Assembly (NCBI GenBank): GCA_030635465.1
Contig: DAOVYU010000141.1
Coordinates: forward strand, 1-5,034
Source: Bacteroidales bacterium
Lineage (GTDB): Bacteria > Bacteroidota > Bacteroidia > Bacteroidales > JAADJA01
DNA length: 5,034 bases
Direction: 5' to 3'
The position numbers were made by a program, and so were the translations under genes. Below are positions 1 through 4,841 of this stretch, piece by piece. A model generated the notes under the pieces. The model worked only from the letters and a program-made list of their open reading frames with translations, did no database searches and was not told where the DNA came from. How positions within the stretch are numbered: position 1 is the first letter of the stretch; every line of letters starts with the position of its first letter.

Positions 1-336
1 CATAGCAGCCATTTGCATAATCATCGGAGCCCACATCAAGTGGAGACCAATACCTGAACGGGAAATTACTGTTCCCAATTGGTACTGTGAGTATTCGTAA
101 TTTTCGATACCAAGGGTATAGGCAATGGAGTCAGGACTGTTTAAGTCCATCGGATCCAGTAAATCGAGATCATAACCCAATGCTTCGGCAAAGGGTTCCC
201 CACTTTCGTTAATTTCATTCGCAAGTAACATTTGATCACGGGTTGAAAAATTGTCTGTTGATGTAATCACTACCTGGGCTTCTAAAACAGAGCCGGCAAG
301 TAAAAGGCCTAAAATGAATGTAAATAATGTTTTCAT
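1..336 (-). CDS. N-terminal part of an exported protein of unknown function (cut by window edge)
   Basis: An open frame runs from ATG at 336-334 to the left edge without a stop, giving 112 residues; the C-terminus lies outside the window. Residues 1-20 form a clear Sec signal peptide: MKT, a hydrophobic core of about 15 residues (LFTFILGLLLAGSV), then LEA-Q, with probable cleavage after Ala20. The protein should therefore be periplasmic or outer-membrane associated. The visible mature part is acidic around residues 42-72 (ESGEPF, DLDLLDPMDLNSPDS) and becomes Met-rich and hydrophobic near the edge (LHLMWAPMIMQMAAM). I recognise no family. It has its own 249-nt leader region and is separated from the thioredoxin gene by a terminator, so it is a separate transcription unit. 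A copy of the TGTCAGG/CGAC element lies 62 nt upstream of the start. The reading frame is well supported; the function is unknown. Confidence 0.8.
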   Translation of the reverse strand, partial: MKTLFTFILGLLLAGSVLEAQVVITSTDNFSTRDQMLLANEINESGEPFAEALGYDLDLLDPMDLNSPDSIAYTLGIENYEYSQYQLGTVISRSGIGLHLMWAPMIMQMAAM

Positions 337-379
337 TGTTTTAATTTTTAAATGAGTATTATTAATTGTTTTATAAAGA

Positions 380-405
380 GTCGGGATAAGTATTTAATCC
401 TGACA
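380..405 (-). promoter_or_regulatory. Putative promoter/operator element, copy A
   Basis: On the minus strand, TGTCAGG (405-399) is followed after 15 nt by CGAC (383-380), with 43 nt left to the ATG at 336. The same two-part pattern is found upstream of the doxX-like gene and upstream of the remnant-peroxiredoxin unit. The spacing resembles the -35/-10 arrangement of an ECF sigma promoter. Because GTC and GAC are inverted, a dimeric operator is also possible. No good TAnnTTTG housekeeping box was seen here. Confidence 0.4.
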
Positions 406-523
406 GTATATATTAAAAGATTTGTTAATTTATAGTCAATCAGTGTTTTATATGAAATCAGGAAAGGCGATAGCCGCAAATAAATCAGAATAAAAAAACA
501 TAATTCCAGTAACACTTAACAAG

Positions 524-560
524 AAAAAAAGCGTAGCTATTAAATAAATAGTCTACGCTT
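524..560 (-). terminator. Rho-independent terminator after the thioredoxin gene
   Basis: Read on the minus strand, an 8-bp arm AAGCGTAG (560-553) pairs with CTACGCTT (536-529). The stem continues as CTATT/AATAG (551-547 with 541-537) after one bulged base at 552, and a 5-nt loop (546-542) closes it. The 3' arm runs straight into a run of seven T on the minus strand (530-524). It lies 25 nt beyond the thioredoxin stop codon and ends the doxX-thioredoxin transcript. Confidence 0.85.
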
Positions 561-585
561 GTTAACAGTACGAAATATTATATTG

Positions 586-1038
586 CTAATTTTGATTCAG
601 ATGTTCTATTCCGGTTTTCCCCAGATCAATTAGTTCTTCCGGTTTTAAATAGCCAGGATAATAAACAATCGGATCACCGGACGAATTGATAATGAACAAA
701 GAAGGGTAGGCCTGAACATTAAGGTCCTGAGCTACTTTTATGCCATCACCTTTTTCAGCATCCAAAGTAACATTTATAAAGTTCTCGTTAAAGTATTTAC
801 CAGCTTCAGCATCTGGAAATGTCTTTTGTTTTAATATTTTACATGGGCCACACCATGATGCATAAACATCCAGAAAAATAGGCTTGTTTTCCTTTTTTGC
901 CTTAAGCAGGGCATCCTCCCAGCTTCCCTCGTAAAAATGTATACCTTGTTTTTCACTGTTGCCATTATCCTGAGCTTTCACTATTTCAAGGTTATAAAGC
1001 ATCAAAAAACCAATGATAATTAAGATTCTTACTTTCAT
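586..1038 (-). CDS. Exported thioredoxin-fold protein (WCGPC active site)
   Basis: This 150-residue protein is a probable periplasmic thiol-disulfide oxidoreductase. Residues 1-22 form a signal peptide (MKVR, then a hydrophobic core, ending KAQ). A thioredoxin domain follows from about residue 33. It holds the redox site WCGPC at 62-66 (Cys63, Cys66), preceded by the beta strand PIFLDVYAS, and the conserved cis-proline in AYPSLFI (Pro112). The lead-in SWEDALLKAKKENKPIFLDVYASWCGPC and the following KQKTFPD resemble the thioredoxin_7/DsbD C-terminal-domain type rather than cytoplasmic TrxA. The CGPC dipeptide usually marks a reductant. Its start codon overlaps the stop of the upstream DoxX-family gene by 4 nt (ATGA), and a strong Shine-Dalgarno sequence lies inside that gene's end, so translation is probably coupled. 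Its electron donor is not visible here; the DoxX partner or a DsbD/CcdA-type protein elsewhere could serve. Confidence 0.92.
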   Translation of the reverse strand: MKVRILIIIGFLMLYNLEIVKAQDNGNSEKQGIHFYEGSWEDALLKAKKENKPIFLDVYASWCGPCKILKQKTFPDAEAGKYFNENFINVTLDAEKGDGIKVAQDLNVQAYPSLFIINSSGDPIVYYPGYLKPEELIDLGKTGIEHLNQN

Positions 1039-1475
1039 TTTACCCTCCTTGAAATTAAGTTATCAAGACTGATTTTTCCTGCACCATTCACCAAAAGGGC
1101 AAAAAGCATGAGCATATAATAAAAGGGAATTTCAAACCCATTGTTGCCGGCTTCAAATCCATTACCGAGATGTACAGTTACAATGGCAACAATCATCGTG
1201 ATTATTAATGGAATGGAAATGATTCGGGTTGCCAGGCCAAGAGGTAAAAGTATTACAGCTGCCATTTCAGTCGAAGCAGCTAAATAAGCGTTTAATGTTG
1301 GAAACGGAATCCCCAAGCTTCCAAACCATTCGGCTATACCACTGATGTTTCCCCATTTCATCATAGTAGGCATATAAAAGCCATAGGCCAGGATTAACCT
1401 GAAAAATAATAAAGGGATGTCTTTTAAACTTGTCAACCATTGAGTTGCACTTTGATATAATTGAATAATTTTCAT
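1035..1475 (-). CDS. DoxX-family integral membrane protein
   Basis: This 146-residue protein has about four membrane segments: roughly residues 21-39, 62-81, 84-103 and 116-133. The pattern is typical of the DoxX/DoxD-like family: an N-terminal helix with LLFFRLILAYGFYMPTMMKW, an acidic residue in helix 2 (STEMAAVILLPLGLATR), the loop HLGNGFEAGNNGFEIPFYY, and an end of LLVNGAGKISLDNL. Length is normal for the family. DoxX proteins are small inner-membrane proteins tied to redox processes (in mycobacteria one associates with thiol-oxidant defence enzymes); the exact reaction of this subgroup is not known. The gene overlaps the exported thioredoxin by 4 nt, so the two products probably act together at the membrane. 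An 84-nt gap separates it from the peroxiredoxin gene upstream and holds a copy of the TGTCAGG/AGAC element, which suggests it can be transcribed independently. No Shine-Dalgarno is present; the leader is A-rich. Confidence 0.88.
   Translation of the reverse strand: MKIIQLYQSATQWLTSLKDIPLLFFRLILAYGFYMPTMMKWGNISGIAEWFGSLGIPFPTLNAYLAASTEMAAVILLPLGLATRIISIPLIITMIVAIVTVHLGNGFEAGNNGFEIPFYYMLMLFALLVNGAGKISLDNLISRRVK
1043..1050 (-). promoter_or_regulatory. Strong Shine-Dalgarno site for the thioredoxin gene
   Basis: The minus strand reads AAGGAGGG, then a few A-rich bases, then ATG (1038-1036), with 5 nt between AAGGAGG and the start. The site encodes the Arg-Arg-Val near the end of the DoxX-family protein. 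It fixes the thioredoxin start and is unusual for a Bacteroidota genome, where such sites are rare; the other genes in this window have none. Confidence 0.75.
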
Positions 1476-1515
1476 TTTTTATAATTTTAATTAGTTACAA
1501 TTTTTTGATTTAATA

Positions 1516-1541
1516 GTCTTTTGGACTTAAGATTCCTGACA
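1516..1541 (-). promoter_or_regulatory. Putative promoter/operator element, copy B
   Basis: On the minus strand, TGTCAGG (1541-1535) is followed after 15 nt by AGAC (1519-1516), and 40 nt later comes the doxX-family start codon at 1475. Spacing is identical to copy A. The upstream half lies within the hairpin at 1527-1563. No TAnnTTTG box was found in this 84-nt gap. Confidence 0.4.
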
Positions 1542-1563
1542 CAACTTTTGTGAAAATTCTTAA
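1527..1563 (-). terminator. Weak hairpin at the end of the peroxiredoxin gene
   Basis: TTAAGA (1527-1532) pairs with TCTTAA (1558-1563), and inside it CACAA (1540-1544) pairs with TTGTG (1548-1552) around a 3-nt loop. The outer arm overlaps the peroxiredoxin stop codon. No T-run follows on the minus strand, so this is at best a leaky terminator or processing site, and it may allow read-through into the doxX-family gene. It could also be a chance dyad in AT-rich DNA. Confidence 0.25.
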
Positions 1564-2189
1564 AAATCCAGATTCTCTTCCAGGGCTTTTAATATTTCTT
1601 TTACTGATGACCTTTTTTTATAGTCCGGGTCAAATTGCCTCCAAATTATTTTGCCGTTTTGGTTCACGATAAAAGTTGCCGGGATAGGTAATTGTTGTGA
1701 TTTGTCAGAATGGGTCTCTTTGAGTTTAGCCCCTAATCCAATATTATAGGTAAAAAGTTGCATGGCACCAGGTTTAAAAGTTACATCGTAGGCATCGGCA
1801 ATTTTGTACCCTTCGTCATAAAGCAAGGTGAACTTTGCGCCTGTTTTGACAGCCATTTTATCCAGGTACTCAGGTTTTTCAGGTGATATGGCAATCACTT
1901 TGGCACCCTTCTCTTCAATCATTTTCAGGCTGTCCTGGATCGATCCCAGATGCTTATTGCATACAGGACACCAAAACCCACGGTAAAATATAAGTACAAC
2001 AGGATCTTTTTTTAGTGCTTCTTCTAAAGAGAATTGATTGCTGTCAGCATCCATCGCATAAAATTTGGGAGCAGTTTCCCCGACACTTAAACCATGTACA
2101 TCTTTTACACTTTTTTCAGTTTGTGAATTTATTGTGGTTACAGCCATGATGGTAATCATTGTTAGTATTGTTATTTTTAAAGTTGACAT
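1560..2189 (-). CDS. Exported peroxiredoxin-like (AhpC/TSA superfamily, Prx-like2 type) protein
   Basis: This 209-residue protein has a hydrophobic N-terminal signal (residues 1-22, ending TINSQ) and a thioredoxin-fold domain from about residue 33. Hallmarks are the lead-in GLSVGETAPKFYAMDADSN (34-51), then FYRGFWCPVCNKHL (68-81) with Cys74 and Cys77, and LPIPATFIV (167-175) with cis-Pro170. The end, WRQFDPDYKKRSSVKEILKALEE, matches the usual C-terminus of the peroxiredoxin-like group that carries a RGxWCPxC site. In that group the first Cys is the likely peroxidatic residue and the second, two residues on, the resolving one; a disulfide-reductase role is an alternative. The signal suggests it acts in the periplasm, where the nearby exported thioredoxin could reduce it. 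The start lies 26 nt after the remnant gene's stop, so the two are probably co-transcribed from the element at 2373-2397. Confidence 0.88.
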   Translation of the reverse strand: MSTLKITILTMITIMAVTTINSQTEKSVKDVHGLSVGETAPKFYAMDADSNQFSLEEALKKDPVVLIFYRGFWCPVCNKHLGSIQDSLKMIEEKGAKVIAISPEKPEYLDKMAVKTGAKFTLLYDEGYKIADAYDVTFKPGAMQLFTYNIGLGAKLKETHSDKSQQLPIPATFIVNQNGKIIWRQFDPDYKKRSSVKEILKALEENLDF

Positions 2190-2215
2190 AATGCTGTTTT
2201 AATTACTATTCAATC

Positions 2216-2341
2216 TCAGTTTATGATCAATTTAGATATGATTAAAGGCAAATCTATCATGGGAGCTGGTAACATTGTCAATGTCATCACAGCGGTACCA
2301 ATGATACCACCAAGAACTGATTGTTGAATTTTTATTTTCAT
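2216..2341 (-). pseudogene. Truncated remnant of a small membrane-protein gene (DUF6789-like N-terminus)
   Basis: From ATG at 2341 the frame gives 41 residues. The first 29 (MKIKIQQSVL, GGIIGTAVMT, LTMLPAPMI) look like the first membrane helix of Bacteroidota proteins of about 140-160 residues that begin KIQQS(I/V)LGGIIGTAVMT and continue after APM with more helices. I know this resemblance from memory only. Here the similarity stops after APMI, and only DLPLIISKLIIN and a TGA follow, 26 nt before the peroxiredoxin start. The other two frames of that gap show no continuation, so an internal deletion is more likely than a frameshift. The longer open frame up to 2494 lacks coding character upstream of 2341. 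The alternative is an intact one-helix small protein, since the start region and upstream element look preserved. Confidence 0.45.
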
Positions 2342-2639
2342 TGCTAATTTTTTTAAATGTATATATCCATCTGTCGGATAAATAGTGAAACCTGACAAAA
2401 GAATTTGCATCAAAAAAATGATTCGATGAAAATTAATTCGGTATATAGTTTTTAAGCTTACTGGTGGTGTGACATAGCAATTAGGGTGAGACAATATAAA
2501 AATACAATTAAACCATTTTGATACGCTTCCTATTTAATTGAAAAGATTTAATTGAGGATTGAGAAAATATTGGAATTTGTACTATTTAATTCCTATGGCA
2601 TATTCTTATTGTGCCACTGATCAACTGATTACTCCACCA
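2342..2639 (-). other. Non-coding stretch between the anti-sigma gene and the remnant gene
   Basis: These 298 bases hold no convincing gene on either strand. The plus-strand frame through 2559-2867 is mostly antisense to the anti-sigma gene and has biased, repetitive aromatic content. The stretch contains element C and a weak TGGCA/TGCCA dyad (2596-2600 with 2612-2616) just past the anti-sigma stop. It has no T-run, so no clear terminator is visible. Its length and the neighbouring truncated gene suggest decayed DNA. Confidence 0.5.
2373..2397 (-). promoter_or_regulatory. Putative promoter/operator element, copy C
   Basis: On the minus strand, TGTCAGG (2397-2391) is followed after 14 nt by CGAC (2376-2373), and 31 nt later comes the start of the remnant gene that precedes the peroxiredoxin. 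Copy C shares more with copy A than the two cores: both have TATCC starting 10 nt after TGTCAGG. The core also reads as an imperfect dyad (TGTCAGG with CCGACA). Confidence 0.42.
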
Positions 2640-2903
2640 TTATTTGGTTTCTTCCAATTTAGAAAGGATATTCTCCTTAAAACTGTTTATGTCAATAGCG
2701 GGTTCTTCTTTTTTATTCGAATCAAACAAGGTTTTATCTATAATATCACTTTGCTTTTCATATTTGGTACAGGCATCACACATCATTTTGTGAACTTTAA
2801 GTTGAATTTTTTCAGAATAGGAAAGTTTGAAATGAAGTTTCTTTTCTATCAACTCAGTTGCCTTTAAACAAGAAAGAAACATTATGTGCATTAATTTTTT
2901 CAT
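2640..2903 (-). CDS. Small soluble zinc-binding anti-sigma factor (ZAS-like, RsrA-type motif)
   Basis: With ATG at 2903, which gives a 7-nt gap after the sigma stop, the product is 87 residues starting MKKLMHIMFLSCLKAT. An earlier ATG at 2936 would overlap the sigma gene and add 11 residues; I prefer the later start because the conserved-looking part begins there. The zinc-binding anti-sigma signature is complete: Cys12, then His38-x3-Cys42-x2-Cys45 (HKMMCDAC). As I recall, RsrA of Streptomyces uses Cys11, His37, Cys41 and Cys44, the same spacing. In such proteins zinc holds the fold that grips the sigma factor, and cysteine oxidation or metal exchange releases it. There is no membrane helix, so it is cytoplasmic; the tail after residue 60 is charged. 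Being directly downstream of the sigma gene makes that its likely partner. The actual signal (thiol oxidation, metal or otherwise) is inference. Confidence 0.8.
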   Translation of the reverse strand: MKKLMHIMFLSCLKATELIEKKLHFKLSYSEKIQLKVHKMMCDACTKYEKQSDIIDKTLFDSNKKEEPAIDINSFKENILSKLEETK

Positions 2904-2910
2904 CTTCAAT

Positions 2911-3471
2911 TTAATTATTAAACCAATTTGTTTCAATACAATCCCGCAAATTCAATTTAGCCCTGTGCATAATTTGCCAGAGATTGGTAGGTGTGATACC
3001 TAGATCCTGACAAATTTCATCACTTTTTTTGTCCATGTGATATTTTAGTTTAACGCAGGCATTCCACTTATCAGGAAGGGCTTCAAGGCAATTCTGAAGT
3101 ACTATATTAAATTCAATGTCATCCAATAAATGATTTTCGTTATCACCCCAGTCTTTGGGCTTTTTTTCAGAAATCCAGTCGCCGTCTTCGGTAAAAAAGC
3201 TTGAGAATGTTAGATTTTCCAGACTTACCGGTTGTTTACCCTTTTTACGGTAATAATCAATTATTTTATAATTTAGAATGGAATGTAACCAGGTCTTGGG
3301 CGAACTTTCACCCTTAAATGTTTCAATTTTTTCTGCAGCTGCCAGGAATGTATCCTGAACTAAATCTTTTGCAAGTTCGGCATCGGAAACTTTGTAATAA
3401 GCCCATGAATATAAATCAGAAGTATATTCATCAACCCATTTGGATAAAGAAGTCTGTGTTGTTATTGCCAT
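2911..3471 (-). CDS. ECF-type RNA polymerase sigma factor, partner of the ZAS-like anti-sigma
   Basis: This 186-residue protein has only sigma regions 2 and 4, as in the ECF group. Region 2 covers about residues 13-78: YSWAYYKVSDAELAKDLVQDTFLAAAEKIETF (the core-polymerase-binding part with DLVQDTF), then KTWLHSILNYKIIDYYRKK for -10 recognition. A long polar linker (about 79-118, rich in D, E, K and W) leads to region 4 (about 122-180): LEALPDKWNACVKLKY, then the helix-turn-helix SDEICQDLGITPTNLWQIMHRAKLNLRDCI. Four cysteines (128, 139, 154, 178) all fall in or next to region 4, which may be chance. It precedes its anti-sigma by 7 nt, so the pair forms an operon. It faces a second sigma operon across 286 nt. 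Candidate targets are the redox genes downstream, judging by their shared element. The element was not found before its own gene. Confidence 0.92.
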   Translation of the reverse strand: MAITTQTSLSKWVDEYTSDLYSWAYYKVSDAELAKDLVQDTFLAAAEKIETFKGESSPKTWLHSILNYKIIDYYRKKGKQPVSLENLTFSSFFTEDGDWISEKKPKDWGDNENHLLDDIEFNIVLQNCLEALPDKWNACVKLKYHMDKKSDEICQDLGITPTNLWQIMHRAKLNLRDCIETNWFNN

Positions 3472-3498
3472 TCAATTAAATATTTTCTGGTCATTTGA

Positions 3499-3530
3499 TC
3501 AACGAATGCAAAAATATTGTTTTTCGTTGA
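3499..3530. repeat. Perfect 7-bp inverted repeat upstream of the minus-strand sigma gene
   Basis: TCAACGA (3499-3505) and TCGTTGA (3524-3530) are exact inverted copies, 18 nt apart. They flank a minus-strand TATTTTTG (3516-3509), which fits the Bacteroidota -7 box TAnnTTTG. No matching -33 TTTG is seen at the right distance. The arms could be an operator over the sigma promoter. The 25-nt spacing between arms is not the usual two helical turns, so a stem-loop or chance is also possible. Confidence 0.35.
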
Positions 3531-3649
3531 GATTTAATAGTAAGCTTAAGGATTTTAATGAGTTCTTTATTTGTTATTTGTCATATCATCATTTTTTCTT
3601 TCCATTTTTTTTCGCAACGAGTTTGCATCTGGGTTGTGTTTTTAAAATG

Positions 3650-3657
3650 TATATTTG
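3650..3657 (+). promoter_or_regulatory. Possible -7 box for the plus-strand sigma operon
   Basis: TATATTTG fits TAnnTTTG exactly and would place transcription start near 3664, about 94 nt before the ATG. The upstream TTTG (3622-3625) is spaced too far for a normal -33 element, and such boxes occur by chance in AT-rich DNA. Confidence 0.25.
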
Positions 3658-3710
3658 ATTATTAAATATCTAATTCAGAAGTAGCAAATGCAAGTTTTTA
3701 TATTTAATTG

Positions 3711-3763
3711 TGTCAATATGACAAGATAACAGTATTTAATACTATTTTGAATGACAAATGTCA
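3711..3763 (+). repeat. Cluster of three short dyads around the start of the second sigma gene
   Basis: Within 53 nt there are TGTCA-ATA-TGACA (3711-3723), AGTATT-T-AATACT (3731-3743) and TGACA-AA-TGTCA (3752-3763). All are perfect, and the last covers the ATG at 3758. The first and third use the same half-site in opposite orientation. This suggests an operator for a dimeric regulator or control of translation start. Arms are short (5-6 bp), so chance is not excluded. Confidence 0.35.
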
Positions 3764-4333
3764 GATTCAGGGTTGATAGATAAGATTAAAAGAGGAGATC
3801 AGCAAGCATTTAAATTGCTTTTTGATAAATACCATTTAAGGGTATTTAATACATGTATGGGTTTTTTGCATAATAAAAACGATGCAGATGATATTACCCA
3901 GGAGGTTTTTATTGAAGTCTATAAATCCATAAATAAGTTTCGGGCGGATTCTAAATTATCTACATGGATTTACAGAATAGCTGTTAATAAATCTCTTAAT
4001 TTTATTCGGGACAATAAAAGATCAAAATGGCTTAAAAGTATAGAAACCATATTAACCGGGGCAATAAGGAATGATGTTGAAATAAAGCATGGTTCAGGGT
4101 ATGATCCTGAAATGATTTTGGAGAATAAGGAAAAAGCTGAAATGTTGCACAAAACAATTGATTCATTGCCGAAAAATCAAAAAATTGCTTTTACTTTAAA
4201 TAAATACGATGACCTTTCCTATAAGCAGATATCTGAAGTTATGGATATTTCTTTATCATCGGTTGAATCATTGATCCACAGGGCAAAAAAGAACCTCCAG
4301 GAGAAATTATTGAATTATTATAAGAAAAATTAA
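3758..4333 (+). CDS. ECF-type RNA polymerase sigma factor (second system)
   Basis: This 191-residue protein has the normal ECF architecture. Region 2 spans about residues 14-88: AFKLLFDKYHLRVFNTC, the core-binding DADDITQEVFIEVYKSINKF (42-61), and STWIYRIAVNKSLNFIRDNKR (68-88). A linker of about 40 residues follows, then region 4 (about 128-184) with LPKNQKIAFTLNKYDDLSYKQISEVMDISLSSVESLIHRAKKNL, a standard sigma4 helix-turn-helix. The start at 3758 is the first in-frame Met that gives the full domain; no Shine-Dalgarno precedes it, as is usual in Bacteroidota. It leads an operon with a transmembrane anti-sigma factor (54-nt gap) and a periplasmic Spy/CnrX-like protein, a layout typical of envelope-stress or metal-responsive ECF systems. 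It is clearly different in sequence from the sigma factor divergent to it, so this is not a recent tandem duplication. Confidence 0.93.
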   Translation: MSDSGLIDKIKRGDQQAFKLLFDKYHLRVFNTCMGFLHNKNDADDITQEVFIEVYKSINKFRADSKLSTWIYRIAVNKSLNFIRDNKRSKWLKSIETILTGAIRNDVEIKHGSGYDPEMILENKEKAEMLHKTIDSLPKNQKIAFTLNKYDDLSYKQISEVMDISLSSVESLIHRAKKNLQEKLLNYYKKN

Positions 4334-4387
4334 GATACCACCGCAAGTTTTTAAATCTGTTAGTGTCAAAATCCCAAACAAACAATA

Positions 4388-4831
4388 ATGAATTGTAAAG
4401 AAGTAAATAAAAATCTGATCTTTTATATCGAAAAGGAACTGCAAGCTGAAAGAGAATTGGAGCTGCAAGAACACCTTAAGGATTGCCATGATTGTAATGT
4501 GTTGTTTTTGAATCTGAAAGAAACAATGGCAATTGTTACAAAGGAAAAAGCAGCCAAACCAAATCCATTCCTTTTTACCCGTATACAAGAGGAGATAAGC
4601 AATTTAGAAAAACCACGGAAAGTATTTTTATGGAAACCGAATTTCATTAAGATATTACAGCCTGTTACTTTATCATTTTTCCTTTTAGTGGGTGTAATAT
4701 TTGGAATATCAATGGGGAACTCAATCCAATATCAAACACCTGAACAGTCGATGGTGTATCAATCAGATGAATTTTATTTGAACGATCTTCAACAGGAAAC
4801 AATTGAATCTTTTTTATTAACTGAAGAATAA
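4388..4831 (+). CDS. Membrane-anchored zinc-finger anti-sigma factor
   Basis: This 147-residue protein starts MNCKEVNKNLIFYIEKEL. The N-terminal cytoplasmic part holds the zf-HC2/ZAS motif Cys3, His29-x3-Cys33-x2-Cys36 (HLKDCHDC), with the same Cys-to-His spacing as the small anti-sigma factor on the other strand. A linker (about 45-88) contains PFLFTRIQEEI, common in this class. One membrane helix follows at about 90-110 (LQPVTLSFFLLVGVIFGISMG), and the C-terminal 35 residues, acidic and Tyr/Gln-rich, should be periplasmic. It most likely holds the upstream sigma factor at the membrane until an envelope signal arrives. The next gene starts 10 nt after its stop. The small periplasmic tail suggests that a separate periplasmic protein, perhaps the next gene's product, does the sensing. 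Confidence 0.85.
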   Translation: MNCKEVNKNLIFYIEKELQAERELELQEHLKDCHDCNVLFLNLKETMAIVTKEKAAKPNPFLFTRIQEEISNLEKPRKVFLWKPNFIKILQPVTLSFFLLVGVIFGISMGNSIQYQTPEQSMVYQSDEFYLNDLQQETIESFLLTEE

Positions 4832-4841
4832 GTCAAACGCA

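Larger units (their letters stand above)
3472..3757. other. Divergent regulatory region between two ECF sigma operons
   Basis: This 286-nt AT-rich stretch separates the two divergent sigma genes and must hold both promoters. Visible in it are the inverted repeat at 3499-3530, a plus-strand TATATTTG (3650-3657) matching the -7 consensus TAnnTTTG but with its nearest TTTG 24 nt upstream instead of about 19-21, a dyad ATATTT/AAATAT (3651-3656 with 3664-3669) on the same box, and the dyad cluster at 3711-3763. T-rich tracts fill 3580-3615. No convincing small gene was found. Confidence 0.55.

Noticed and set aside
381..403. Imperfect hairpin TCGGGAT/ATCCTGA in the leader of the left-edge gene
   Set aside because: It coincides with promoter-like element A, and on the transcribed minus strand one pair becomes A-C, so an RNA structure is unlikely.
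516..565. TTAACAAG (516-523) and CTTGTTAA (558-565) as an anti-terminator partner of the terminator stem
   Set aside because: The two arms would compete with the terminator stem only at CTT, the long loop makes the alternative weak, and no ligand-binding leader is visible at the 3' end of a transcript.
2342..2494. Upstream extension of the remnant gene to a start at 2494
   Set aside because: The added 51 residues have no recognisable pattern, cross the TGTCAGG/CGAC element, and the protein-like part begins exactly at the Met at 2341.
2559..2867. Plus-strand open frame of 102 codons opposite the anti-sigma gene
   Set aside because: It lies largely antisense to a gene with a complete zinc-binding anti-sigma motif, is over-rich in Phe/Ile/Tyr as expected for the complement of AT-rich coding DNA, and matches no family.
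3006..3012. Fourth copy of TGTCAGG on the minus strand inside the sigma gene
   Set aside because: No CGAC/AGAC follows at 14-15 nt and it lies in conserved region 4 coding sequence (CQD, before LGI), so it is best explained by the protein.
3440..3658. Plus-strand open frame in the divergent region
   Set aside because: It overlaps the start of the minus-strand sigma gene and the promoter region, and its composition is that of AT-rich non-coding DNA.
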